From Colidextribacter sp. OB.20 (lineage in GTDB: Bacteria; Bacillota; Clostridia; Oscillospirales; Oscillospiraceae): a stretch of DNA of 64,000 bases. The position numbers and the translations under genes were made by a program. The DNA lies in contig NZ_QWKG01000017.1 in the NCBI RefSeq assembly GCF_009911595.1, positions 1 to 64,000 on the forward strand, in the 5' to 3' direction. The notes beneath the pieces were generated by a model. The model worked only from the letters and a program-made list of their open reading frames with translations. It made no database searches and was not told the DNA's origin. Positions 33,845-41,872 of the stretch are shown piece after piece; positions within the stretch are counted from its first letter, which is position 1; every line of letters starts with the position of its first letter.

Positions 33845-34158
33845 GGCGCTTCCTCCTCCTCTAGTCCGTCGTTGACGCAGGCCCGCAGCCGGGCCAGCTC
33901 CTCCTCGAAGGCCGCCCGGCCCTTGTCGGTCAGCTTGTAGGTCCGCTTCCGGCCATCCACCGAGGTCTCGGCAATCATCCCCTCATCCTGGAACCGGGCC
34001 AGCAGGGTATACAGCGTCCCCGGACCCAGGCGCACCCGGCCCTTTGTCTTGCGGTCCACAAAGTCGGTGACCTCAGTGCCGCACATCTCCCGGCGCAGGA
34101 AGGACATCAGCACATAGTACATGGGCTCGGTCAGCGGCCCCTTTTCCCGTCCTGGCAT
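33841..34158 (-). CDS. PadR-family transcriptional regulator
   Basis: The 105-residue winged-helix repressor shows the typical PadR pattern. MYYVLMSFLRREMCGTEVTDFV is the first helix pair, GPGTLYTLLARFQDEGMI the recognition helix and RKRTYKLTDKGRAAFEEEL the wing and dimer helix. The ATG at 34158 has AAAGGAG upstream. It heads the DUF2812 operon, and a perfect palindrome covers its own promoter, so autoregulation is likely. The inducing ligand is unknown; PadR proteins often respond to phenolics or cell-wall-active compounds. Confidence 0.92.
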   Translation of the reverse strand: MPGREKGPLTEPMYYVLMSFLRREMCGTEVTDFVDRKTKGRVRLGPGTLYTLLARFQDEGMIAETSVDGRKRTYKLTDKGRAAFEEELARLRACVNDGLEEEEAP

Positions 34159-34180
34159 ACTGCTTCTCCTTTCTATCGGT

Positions 34181-34229
34181 TTATAATATCGTCTGACGAT
34201 ATTATAACAGGATATTACACGGATGTCAA
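34181..34229 (-). promoter_or_regulatory. Consensus promoter and 27-bp palindromic operator of the padR-DUF2812 operon
   Basis: On the minus strand TTGACA (34229-34224), a 17-base spacer and TATAAT (34206-34201) form a perfect sigma-A promoter. TTATAATATCGTC (34181-34193) and GACGATATTATAA (34195-34207) are exact inverted repeats around one T, covering the -10 box and start point. A dimeric repressor bound there would block transcription; PadR is the obvious candidate. Confidence 0.9.
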
Positions 34230-34268
34230 TAGGCCGGACCAAATTCGCCCCAAAGCCCTATCAAAAAT

Positions 34269-34301
34269 CTGACCGCTTTCTCCAGGCCAAGCTCCTATAA
34301 T
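34269..34301 (+). promoter_or_regulatory. Possible long-spacer promoter of spoIIGA
   Basis: TATAAT (34296-34301) lies 29 bases before the gene. The best -35 match is CTGACC (34269-34274), 21 bases upstream. The Bacillus subtilis spoIIG promoter also has an abnormally long spacer and needs Spo0A. A partial Spo0A-like site (GGGCGAA on the minus strand, 34244-34250) is nearby but imperfect. Confidence 0.4.
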
Positions 34302-34329
34302 AGGACGTGCTGAGGGGGGAGGCGAGACC

Positions 34330-35199
34330 ATGACAATTATCTATGTGGATACGCTGTTCCTCCTCAACGGGGTCATCGACTACCTGCTGCTGCTGGCGGC
34401 TGCCCGGCTGGCGGGGGAGCCCCTCCTGCGCTGGCGCTTCGCCCTGGGCGGGGCGCTGGGGGGGATGTATGCAGTTGCCATCTTCCTGCCCGGACTGGGC
34501 TTTCTGGCCCACCCCCTGTGCAGGCTGGCCTCCCTGGTCCTGATGCTGGTAACCGCCTACGGGGGCAGCCGCCGGCTGCTGCGTCAGGGGCTGCTGTTTG
34601 TGGCTCTCACCTGCGCCCTGGGGGGCGGGGTGGTTGCGATTGGTCTGCTGGGAGGGACAGGACTCGCTCTGGGAAACGGGGTGTTTTACTCCGCACTGGA
34701 TATCAAGGTGGTCCTCCTGTCGGCGGCGGTGTGCTACGGAGTGATAACCCTGGTGTTTCAGCGGATAGGGCGGCACAGCGCCACTGACAGGGAGCTGGTG
34801 CCCCTCCGGCTGCGGCTGGGCAGGGAGCAGGTGGTCCTCACCGCCCTGGTGGACACAGGGAACACCCTCACCGATCCCGCCTCCGGCCGCCCGGTGGTGG
34901 TGGCGGAGGGGGATCGGCTGGGGCCGCTTTTTCCGCCGGACCACCGCCCTGGTCCCGCCGACCTGACGGACCCCTCCTCCGCCCTGACCCGGCTGGGGAC
35001 AGGGGAGTGGAAGGCCAGGTTCCGCCTGCTGCCCTACCGCAGCGTGGGGGTGGAGCGGGGGCTGCTGCTGTGCGTCCGGGCGGACAGCCTGGAACTGGAC
35101 GGGCAGGGGAGAGGCCCTGCGCTGGTGGCCCTGTCTCCCACCCCTGTGTCCGACGGAGGCGGGTATCAGGCGCTGATCGGGTCGGTGGATGGTATGTAG
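34330..35199 (+). CDS. spoIIGA: Sigma-E processing peptidase SpoIIGA
   Basis: The 289-residue protein has five N-terminal membrane helices (about residues 3-150) and a C-terminal aspartic-protease-like domain with LVDTGNTLTDP, the catalytic Asp being D175. It cleaves the propeptide of sigma-E in the mother cell after engulfment signalling from the forespore. Dimerisation brings two half-sites together. It is directly upstream of its substrate gene sigE, as in all spore formers. The stop (ATG-TAG) is supplied by the left end of a family A repeat. Confidence 0.94.
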   Translation: MTIIYVDTLFLLNGVIDYLLLLAAARLAGEPLLRWRFALGGALGGMYAVAIFLPGLGFLAHPLCRLASLVLMLVTAYGGSRRLLRQGLLFVALTCALGGGVVAIGLLGGTGLALGNGVFYSALDIKVVLLSAAVCYGVITLVFQRIGRHSATDRELVPLRLRLGREQVVLTALVDTGNTLTDPASGRPVVVAEGDRLGPLFPPDHRPGPADLTDPSSALTRLGTGEWKARFRLLPYRSVGVERGLLLCVRADSLELDGQGRGPALVALSPTPVSDGGGYQALIGSVDGM

Positions 35200-35263
35200 G
35201 GGCGGATATCATCCGCCCGCGGACGTATCTGCATATTGCGGGTGCATAATATGCGCCCCTACA
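35195..35263. repeat. Dispersed palindromic repeat family A, copy 4
   Basis: TGTAGGGGCGGATATCATCC at the left and GCATAATATGCGCCCCTACA at the right. It separates spoIIGA from sigE and contributes the spoIIGA stop codon. Confidence 0.88.
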
Positions 35264-35289
35264 GAACGGAAATGAACGAGGTGTTTGTA

Positions 35290-36012
35290 TTGAAAACAGT
35301 TTACATAAATCTGAAAGAGGGCCTGTCAGCTCTCCTGAACCGGCTGGGACTGCTGGTTCCGGGCAAGGTGATGTATATCGGCGGCAGCGACACACTTCCC
35401 GCTCCCCTGAAGCGGGAGGAGGAGGCCCAGCTCATCGCCCGCCTGGAGGCGGGGGACACCGAGGCCCGAAACCGCCTCATCGAGCACAACCTGCGCCTGG
35501 TGGCCTATATCGCCCGCCGGTTTGAGAATACAGGGATCAATATTGAGGACCTGATCTCCATCGGCACCATCGGGCTCATCAAGGCGGTGGGCACCTATCA
35601 GCCCGCTAAGGCTATCAAGCTGGCTACCTATGCCAGCCGGTGCATTGAGAACGAAATCCTGATGTACCTGCGCAAGACGGCCAACCAAAAGACAGAGTTG
35701 TCCTTCGACGAGCCGCTGAACACCGACTGGGACGGGAACGAGCTGCTGCTGTCCGACGTGCTGGGCACCGACGAGGACCTGGTAGTCCAGCCCCTGGAGG
35801 CCGACGTGGACCGGCAGCTGCTCCGCCAGGCCATGGAGCGGCTGAACGAGCGGGAGCGGCATATCATTACCCTGCGCTTTGGGCTGGACGGCCGGCGGGA
35901 GTGCACCCAGAAGGAGGTGGCCGACCGGCTGGGCATCTCCCAGTCCTACATTTCCCGGCTGGAGAAGCGGATCATCGCCCGGCTGAAAAAGGAGATTGTG
36001 AAAATGCTGTGA
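35290..36012 (+). CDS. sigE: Mother-cell sporulation sigma factor sigma-E
   Basis: The 240-residue protein has an N-terminal pro-sequence ([20 protein letters not shown]) that tethers it to the membrane until SpoIIGA cuts. Region 2 follows ([54 protein letters not shown]), and then region 4 ([20 protein letters not shown]). The strings MYIGGSD and [22 protein letters not shown] are sigma-E hallmarks. The TTG at 35290 with GAGGTG 7 bases ahead is preferred over ATGs within or close to the repeat. It controls the early mother-cell programme. Confidence 0.95.
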   Translation: MKTVYINLKEGLSALLNRLGLLVPGKVMYIGGSDTLPAPLKREEEAQLIARLEAGDTEARNRLIEHNLRLVAYIARRFENTGINIEDLISIGTIGLIKAVGTYQPAKAIKLATYASRCIENEILMYLRKTANQKTELSFDEPLNTDWDGNELLLSDVLGTDEDLVVQPLEADVDRQLLRQAMERLNERERHIITLRFGLDGRRECTQKEVADRLGISQSYISRLEKRIIARLKKEIVKML

Positions 36013-36095
36013 GGATGTCCCGCCGCCAGGCCAGCGGCAGGAGGGGGTATAGGGACGTGCCGGGTGCGAATAAGGTAGAGCGGAGGTGTGATAAA

Positions 36096-36743
36096 ATGCT
36101 GTCACCTGTGATCTACCTGATGATGAACGGACTGTTTTTTACCCTGCGCCTGTCTGGAGGAGGAGGCTCCTTTCCCAGACCGCTGAAGGCCGCGGAGGAG
36201 AAGGAATATCTGGAGCGCTGCGCCCAGGGGGATTTGGAGGCACGAAATATCCTTGTGGAGCACAACCTGCGCCTGGTGGCGCATATCGTTAAAAAATATT
36301 ACGCTCAAACCGGAGATCAGGACGACCTGATCTCCATTGGGACCATTGGACTGATTAAGGGAATCTCCACCTTCAAGGCGGATAAAAATGTAAGGCTGGC
36401 CACCTATGCCAGCCGGTGCATTGAAAATGAGATTCTCATGCATTTTCGTGCGCAGCGCAAGCTCCAGAGTGAGGTATCCCTCACCGACACCCTGGAGGCG
36501 GCGGGGGACGGAGGGACCCTGTCGCTGATGGATGTGATCGCGGTAGACGACAACATGCTGGAGGATCTGGATACTCGGGATGCCTGCGTCAAGGTCCGTC
36601 AATGCGTCCAGACCTGTCTGACTCCGCGGGAGCGGATGATTATCACTCTGCGCTACGGCCTGAACAATAAGCTGCCCCAGACTCAGCGGGAAATTGCCAG
36701 CCGGTGCGGCATCAGTCGGTCCTATGTATCCCGCCGCGCTTAA
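36096..36743 (+). CDS. sigK: Sigma-K, 5' part of an interrupted gene
   Basis: The frame encodes the first 211-213 residues of sigma-K. It has a hydrophobic pro-sequence (MLSPVIYLMMNGLFFTLRLS), [78 protein letters not shown] and the start of the region 4.2 helix-turn-helix (REIASRCGISRSYVS). It then runs into three foreign codons and TAA at 36741. The missing end resumes in frame at 43533. The ATG at 36096 has GGAGGTG upstream. Unlike Clostridioides difficile sigma-K, a membrane pro-sequence seems present, implying proteolytic activation. Alone, this fragment lacks part of the DNA-binding helix-turn-helix. Confidence 0.95.
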   Translation: MLSPVIYLMMNGLFFTLRLSGGGGSFPRPLKAAEEKEYLERCAQGDLEARNILVEHNLRLVAHIVKKYYAQTGDQDDLISIGTIGLIKGISTFKADKNVRLATYASRCIENEILMHFRAQRKLQSEVSLTDTLEAAGDGGTLSLMDVIAVDDNMLEDLDTRDACVKVRQCVQTCLTPRERMIITLRYGLNNKLPQTQREIASRCGISRSYVSRRA

Positions 36744-36755
36744 TGTAAACGATGC
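36722..36755. other. Left attachment junction (attL) of the sigK element
   Basis: The core CTATGTATCCCG (36722-36733) is followed 10 bases later by TGTAAACGATGC (36744-36755), the exact inverted complement of the motif at the right end. The crossover lies within the core, between the sigK codons for Tyr and Arg. Confidence 0.85.
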
Positions 36756-36794
36756 CCGGAAAGCCTTGCAACGCAAGGGCTTGTCCGGGCATCG
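36750..36794 (+). terminator. Large hairpin inside the left end of the element
   Basis: CGATGCCCGG (36750-36759) pairs perfectly with CCGGGCATCG (36785-36794), and AAGCCTTGC pairs with GCAAGGGCTT with one bulge, around an AAC loop. It could stop transcripts running from the truncated sigK or from the convergent TrlF gene. Part of it doubles as the recombinase inverted repeat. Confidence 0.6.
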
Positions 36795-36882
36795 GATGTT
36801 TGGGGTAGCACCGTGGTTATTGCAAACGGTGGAGGAATTTTAGGGAGATAAGCGGCCATTCATCATTTGATATTTGCTCGGA

Positions 36883-39537
36883 TTATTGGTATAAAGGCTT
36901 ATATATTCTAAAATATCTCTTCTTCAAGGCATCGCGCCCACCCTCCATAACATCACAGATTTCATTTCTAATCGCCTGATTTTGCAATGCTCCCTCAACC
37001 TTGCAGAGAACCTGCCCATTCGTAAAGTACATAGCGATTATTTGTTCTGCGGCACCATTAACTGGAATGTTTGGATTATGTGTCACGACAATCACTTGAT
37101 TCTTAAGCTTTTGTCTACGCAATTCAAATACTAACATTTCAGAAATCAGTTTCGTATCCAAATCATCTTCTGGCTGATCAATAATGAGGGGGCCATTATT
37201 AGAACGCAAAATTAAAGACAATAATGCTGTTGTCTTTTGTCCAGCTGAGCCTTGAGCAATATTTGAAAACCTCCCATCCATTTTAATTTCCAATTGAATA
37301 GCATCAGGTGGAGTCCATATTTGCAAGTCGTCAATATCCTCAGGATGCTCAATACACAAAGAAGAAATATAAGCACTAAAACGTTTCCCGTACTTTTTAC
37401 CGCCAAGATCTTTGTTTATAAGGCTAGACAGAGTTTCTAATCTATTCTGCCAAATATCTGCTCCATGATTCGGGGCGCAGAGCTGTCCAATGAAAGAATT
37501 ATGAATATCATCTAAATCAAGGATGTCAGATTGAAACTGGCTATCTTTACGGATAATATTTCTAAATTCTTTCTCAGCTAAACTCATATCCTGCATAGGG
37601 AGCAATGTGATCCGTACTTGGTCCGAATTTAACTCCGCTATGATACGAGCCCGCTCTTGACGTAATAGCTTTTGATGCGAGATGATTGCTTCAAATTGAG
37701 CAGACTTTTTTCCCTCGATTTCTTCCAACTGATTTTTCCAATATAGTACATCTGCAATTTTTTGCTCCAAATCCGTTCTCTGAGAATACAGTGTCTCAAG
37801 TTCATCAATGCTATCAATTCCTCGTTGTTTTAAAAGAGAAATTGCACTTAAATATTCTGTTCTAGCGGTTTCAAAATCAGCAGATATACGGTGATTTTTA
37901 CTTAACTCTTCTGCGGCATTCTTCAGAGCAACCATTTTTTCTTGTAGAGCTATATACTCGCTCATCAATTTGCTCCACTCTAAAATAAAGCGTTTATATT
38001 TTTTAGCTGACTCTTCGTCTAAGATGGCATCAATATCGACCTGATCTACCAAAGTTGTTTGAACAATATCATACTGCAACTCAGACAGTCTGGAGATGAT
38101 GGTAGCCAGTTCTGATTTAAAGGTTTCATACTTGGAAGAAAATGATTTTATGGTTGTTAGTATAGGATTATTTGCAACGGTTTCAAGTGCATGAATTTTC
38201 GCATCGAGATCAGTTAAACGTGCTTTCAGGGATTCTTCTTGGGCTATTTTATTACTTATTTCTCGCGACTGTCTACATATAGTTTTGTATTCTTCACTAA
38301 GAGTTGATAGTTGTTGTTTCCAAGCATCATAGTCAAATAAGCTGTCGATATAATGAATCAAGCAATTGGGATCTTCCGCCATTTCATATAATTGCTTTTG
38401 ACTATAAATTTGGACAGGAAACCTCTGGTCAACATTACCAGCCCCATCACTTAGTTTCCAGTCACCATGCTCATAGTAATATTCAGTCCATTTTTCGGAT
38501 TCCCAAATCAATTTAAGTTTTCGTCCATCTTTTTTTACATGAACTTGTATTGTCGTATTTGGACGCAACATACCAACATCTGTGCGGCTAGTTGGGATTT
38601 TTGAAAACTTATTAAATGAGGTCTCTATTTCACTTGGAAGATTATGGACTTTCCCGAAGGCAATACGCAAAAACTCTGTAATGGTTGTTTTGCCTGATCC
38701 TCGACCTCCAATTATTGTATTGAGCCAAGGACTAAAATGTATACAAAATGCAGCTCCATTCCCTATTTTTTGTCCTTGTTCAATTTCTAATTTTTCAATG
38801 AAGCAACGTTCACCAAGATTATTTGGATCATCAACGCTTGTCCCATCTATAATAACTCCATCCTCCCTGTCTTGTAAGGCGAGGGCCAAAGATTCAATAG
38901 TTGGAGCTTCCATCTTAACCCAAGAAAATCGTTTTGCAACATCAGAGCACTTGTGCGCATCAGATCCCATAACATAAGTAAATTCACGCTTCATATCTAC
39001 ACAAAGCTGTGGGAGCTGATACATGGGGTCTGTAACTTCAACCGCAAAAAAATCACAGTTGTCCAACACATTTTTCAGTGCACTACCGTCAACTGCATTA
39101 AAAAGACCCTTTACATCATTCACATGTGCCGGAATTGCAATGCCCCCAGAATGTTGGATTAAGTTTACTGCTTGGTGAAATTTTATTTGATCTCCACCAT
39201 TTTGTATGCGTGAAATTACTGAAGATATATCATCAACAGGTTTTTGGGGATCAAAAATGGCCAACAAATGAATTGCAGGAAAGACTTCGACTTCTACCCC
39301 AGGAAAAATGGCGAGTTCTCTGTATAAATCACTATTTTCAGCTTTAATATTCTGTAATTCTGTTCGTAAAATTTCTGTCCAAGCACAAGAATCGTGATCT
39401 GTAATAGCAATACAGTCAATATGTTTTTGCATAGCAGAAAGTAAGAAATCCTTGGCAGATAATTCTGGTTCTCTGTAGTCAGATGATGCCGGTGTGTGCA
39501 AATGGAAATCAAATTTCCACCATTTTGCTCCATTCAT
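36883..39537 (-). CDS. TrlF-type PHP-domain AAA ATPase
   Basis: The 884-residue protein has an N-terminal PHP phosphoesterase-like domain: HLH at 12-14, ITDHDS at 45-50, IPAHVN around 136-140 and GSDAH at 191-195. An ABC/SMC-type ATPase follows, with Walker A GGRGSGKT at 277-284, a long coiled coil (about 420-720) and LLIIDQPEDDLDT-like Walker B near the C-terminus (seen as GPLIIDQPEDDLD). This fusion occurs mostly on mobile DNA and is suspected in defence or nucleic-acid processing, without a proven activity. The gene is strongly AT-rich compared with the chromosome. It lies 36 bases downstream of the AAA_14 gene and probably shares its promoter. Confidence 0.85.
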   Translation of the reverse strand: MNGAKWWKFDFHLHTPASSDYREPELSAKDFLLSAMQKHIDCIAITDHDSCAWTEILRTELQNIKAENSDLYRELAIFPGVEVEVFPAIHLLAIFDPQKPVDDISSVISRIQNGGDQIKFHQAVNLIQHSGGIAIPAHVNDVKGLFNAVDGSALKNVLDNCDFFAVEVTDPMYQLPQLCVDMKREFTYVMGSDAHKCSDVAKRFSWVKMEAPTIESLALALQDREDGVIIDGTSVDDPNNLGERCFIEKLEIEQGQKIGNGAAFCIHFSPWLNTIIGGRGSGKTTITEFLRIAFGKVHNLPSEIETSFNKFSKIPTSRTDVGMLRPNTTIQVHVKKDGRKLKLIWESEKWTEYYYEHGDWKLSDGAGNVDQRFPVQIYSQKQLYEMAEDPNCLIHYIDSLFDYDAWKQQLSTLSEEYKTICRQSREISNKIAQEESLKARLTDLDAKIHALETVANNPILTTIKSFSSKYETFKSELATIISRLSELQYDIVQTTLVDQVDIDAILDEESAKKYKRFILEWSKLMSEYIALQEKMVALKNAAEELSKNHRISADFETARTEYLSAISLLKQRGIDSIDELETLYSQRTDLEQKIADVLYWKNQLEEIEGKKSAQFEAIISHQKLLRQERARIIAELNSDQVRITLLPMQDMSLAEKEFRNIIRKDSQFQSDILDLDDIHNSFIGQLCAPNHGADIWQNRLETLSSLINKDLGGKKYGKRFSAYISSLCIEHPEDIDDLQIWTPPDAIQLEIKMDGRFSNIAQGSAGQKTTALLSLILRSNNGPLIIDQPEDDLDTKLISEMLVFELRRQKLKNQVIVVTHNPNIPVNGAAEQIIAMYFTNGQVLCKVEGALQNQAIRNEICDVMEGGRDALKKRYFRIYKPLYQ

Positions 39538-39573
39538 TACAAAGACCCTCTTTCTATCTATAAATAAAAATTT

Positions 39574-40884
39574 CTATTTTAAAAGGAAATCTAACACGCT
39601 TTGAATTCTAATCCCATCCTGTGTCTGCATTAGGTCACATTCTAACGCAATCACCAATTTCTCATAATTGTCCCGAATTTTCCGTAACGGAGCCAATTCC
39701 CGCTCCCGGGTTTCTGGAGCATTCATATTCTCCGTAACCTGAATATACTTCTTCGCATCCGCCTTTGTGGCAATAAAGTCTACTTCCTGGTTGTCAATCT
39801 TTCCGATGGCTACATCATATCCCTGCCGCAGCAACTCAAAATAGACGATGTTCTCCAGAATATGCCCACTGTCGCCATCCCGATAACCTAACAGATAGTT
39901 CCGCAGGCCCATATCCACGATATAATACTTGCCCAGTGTGCGCAGATACTCCCGGCCTTTGATGTCGAACCGCTTGATCTCGTAGAAGATATACGCCTCC
40001 AACAGTGCCTCAATATAGCTCTGTATCGTATGCACCGCAGGTTTCCTGCGGCCTTTTTCTTCTAATAGACCCTCGTTGACCAGCGTGTTGCCAATAGAGG
40101 TCGCAGACACATTGTTACCGATGTTATCTGCTAGGAACATGATGATTTTTCGGAGCAGGACCGGGTCAGTGATGGTGCGGCGCCCCTTCCGCTTTTCACG
40201 CTCCAAAATATCGTTGACAACAGCGGCGGAGTACACGCCGTCCAGCGCCGCTGTTACACGGTCAATTTCCAGGCCCACATCTGCCAACATAGGCATACCA
40301 CCGAACCGGGCATATTCATTGAACAGTTCCCGCTCATCGTAAATATCGCCGTCCTGGTCTGTGATCCGACGCTTCAGTGCTCCAGTAGGCGATTTTTTTT
40401 CAGTCACGGTGTAGCCGTGGAAATCTAAAAACTCCTTAAAAGAAAGGGGGAGTACCTTGATCTCAACATATCGGCCAGAAAGGTAGGTGGACAGCTCAGA
40501 CGAAAGCAAGTAGGCATTAGAGCCAGTGATATAAATATCACAATCAAAATCTACACGGAAGGAGTTGACAGCATTTTCCCAACCTGAGATTCTCTGTACC
40601 TCGTCAAAGAACAAGTACATCCGCCGCTCAGGTAGGACACGGGCTTTCACATATTCGTAAAAACCTCTGACATCCATATCAGGAAAGCTCATGGACTCAA
40701 AGTTCATTTCCAGTATCTGATCCTGGCCAATGCCGTTTTCACGCAAATGCTGGGCCATCAGTTTCATGAGGCTGGATTTCCCACAGCGCCGTATACCGGT
40801 TATGACTTTTATCATCTCGGTGTCTTGAAATGCAATCATCCGATTCAGATAGAGGTCGCGCTTTTTCAGCATTGGCTTCTGCAT
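39574..40884 (-). CDS. AAA_14/DUF4143 family ATP-binding protein
   Basis: The 436-residue P-loop ATPase has Walker A GIRRCGKS at residues 30-37 and Walker B RMYLFFDEVQRI. An arginine-finger-like region (DCDIYITGSNAYLLSSEL) is followed by the C-terminal DUF4143 restriction-endonuclease-like fold. In that fold EILENIVYFELLRQGYDV-type sequence and EVDFIATKAD form the nuclease-like core. Such proteins are common cargo of mobile elements; their role is unknown. ATG at 40884 (GGGAGG nine bases upstream) is favoured over the ATG two codons earlier. It is the first gene of the minus-strand pair with the TrlF-like gene. Confidence 0.9.
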   Translation of the reverse strand: MQKPMLKKRDLYLNRMIAFQDTEMIKVITGIRRCGKSSLMKLMAQHLRENGIGQDQILEMNFESMSFPDMDVRGFYEYVKARVLPERRMYLFFDEVQRISGWENAVNSFRVDFDCDIYITGSNAYLLSSELSTYLSGRYVEIKVLPLSFKEFLDFHGYTVTEKKSPTGALKRRITDQDGDIYDERELFNEYARFGGMPMLADVGLEIDRVTAALDGVYSAAVVNDILEREKRKGRRTITDPVLLRKIIMFLADNIGNNVSATSIGNTLVNEGLLEEKGRRKPAVHTIQSYIEALLEAYIFYEIKRFDIKGREYLRTLGKYYIVDMGLRNYLLGYRDGDSGHILENIVYFELLRQGYDVAIGKIDNQEVDFIATKADAKKYIQVTENMNAPETRERELAPLRKIRDNYEKLVIALECDLMQTQDGIRIQSVLDFLLK

Positions 40885-41286
40885 AATCATTACCCTCCCT
40901 ATTCATGTCAAGCATAGCATATTTATGCCCAGAAAGCAAGTTTATTACATCAAAATAATAAAAAATAAATTTGACACGATTTTTTACATTGAAATAGAAA
41001 GATTTTTGCTGTGGGCAGGAGGGCAATATCGCGGGCATAGGACTCGTTGAACGAATTTTTAAGAGGGGGAATTAAAAAACGCCAACATACTATGAGACGA
41101 ATGGCTCCAAAGGTCTGCTCTATAAAGAGTGGGCCTTTTTCTTATGTGATTATCGTGATAAATCAGCAAAGTGCTATGGATAAGAAGTTGTCACCGTTGC
41201 CAGCCCCAATATTTTGGGGCTGGTTGACTTAACACGATAACAACGTTTTCTTATGCTCTGAAAATTTAAATAGAGGAGATAACCGA
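40885..41286. other. Intergenic region inside the element
   Basis: These 402 AT-rich bases hold the minus-strand promoter at 40911-40939. There is a possible rightward TTGACA (40971-40976) whose only partner is a weak TAGAAA after 18 bases. A perfect hairpin CCAGCCCC/GGGGCTGG lies at 41200-41223, and TTGACT at 41224 has no well-spaced -10. A 61-codon open frame at 41047-41232 has no coding features. Confidence 0.6.
40911..40939 (-). promoter_or_regulatory. Promoter of the AAA_14-TrlF gene pair
   Basis: On the minus strand TTGCTT (40939-40934), a 17-base spacer ending in an extended TGC, and TATGCT (40916-40911), 26 bases before the start codon. Confidence 0.7.
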
Positions 41287-41706
41287 ATGATCCTTTTAAA
41301 ATTAAGAATCCAAAAAGTTCTGCGAGAGAACCACGCCGACTTTATTGACTCGCTTCGACTGAGTGGGATTGATGTGAAACGTGGTGGCTGGAGTGCGGAT
41401 GCCGTTGAGCAAAATGCTCAGGCTGGAGCGTTGTCGCTCATACAGTTTGCATCACAGGAAAGCATCTCAGACCGGTGCCGGGACATTTTCCTCTGGACGA
41501 TTGCAGAAAATTTGGACAAGGAAGAACGCACCTCCGTCATGGCTTGGATTTTTACTGCTTACGAATGGACCGGACGATTCCCGCCCTATGCGATCATTCA
41601 ACACATGGTCGATCCGACGCTTTTTTATGAATTCTGCGTTTCCTTACAAAAATATCTGCATATGTATCTCCAAGGCTATTTCTCGCGTACTGTGAATATA
41701 GTTTAA
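41287..41706 (+). CDS. Hypothetical protein of the sigK element
   Basis: The 139-residue soluble protein has no signal or membrane segment and several Trp and Tyr residues (IFTAYEWTGRFPPYAIIQH). A well-placed GAGGAG precedes the ATG. I do not recognise a family. Its position in front of the recombinase leaves open a regulatory or accessory role in excision, but nothing in the sequence shows this. Confidence 0.65.
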   Translation: MILLKLRIQKVLRENHADFIDSLRLSGIDVKRGGWSADAVEQNAQAGALSLIQFASQESISDRCRDIFLWTIAENLDKEERTSVMAWIFTAYEWTGRFPPYAIIQHMVDPTLFYEFCVSLQKYLHMYLQGYFSRTVNIV

Positions 41707-41730
41707 CATCTCAGATCAGGAGGCGTTTCC

Positions 41731-41871
41731 GTGAAACCGCAAGAGTTGACTGTAACCACCCTCTGTACAAAAGATGCACCCGATGTCCAGCAAATCATCC
41801 TAAATTCCTTAGAACTTTTTCTCAAAAAGGAGCTTCACAACATTGCAAGTTTCTTGTGCCATATTGTATGA
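41731..41871 (+). CDS. Small ORF (46 aa) upstream of the recombinase
   Basis: A GTG with AGGAGG 7 bases upstream opens a 46-codon frame, MKPQELTVTTLCTKDAPDVQ onward, ending in TGA at 41869. The ribosome site is strong and the composition looks like protein. The end overlaps the proposed recombinase promoter. The size and location fit a recombination directionality factor, like the small partner used by the C. difficile sigK element, but no similarity is recognised. Confidence 0.5.
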   Translation: MKPQELTVTTLCTKDAPDVQQIILNSLELFLKKELHNIASFLCHIV

Positions 41872-41872
41872 T
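41843..41872 (+). promoter_or_regulatory. Possible promoter of the recombinase
   Basis: TTGCAA (41843-41848), an 18-base spacer and TATGAT (41867-41872) look like sigma-A. CATACGAT (41874-41881) resembles a sigma-E -10 box, but no matching -35 lies at the right distance, so mother-cell control is not demonstrated. Confidence 0.45.

Noticed and set aside
36096-36743. Calling the gene after sigE sigG
   Set aside because: Sequence motifs (pro-sequence, SFPRPL, SRSYVSRIEK) match sigma-K, and sigma-G lacks them.
36743-36743. Treating truncated sigK as a simple pseudogene or sequencing frameshift
   Set aside because: The missing end is present in frame 6.8 kb away next to a recombinase, with matching junction cores.
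41047-41232. A 61-codon frame in the intergenic region of the element
   Set aside because: No coding features, it contains a perfect hairpin, and no convincing homology-like pattern.
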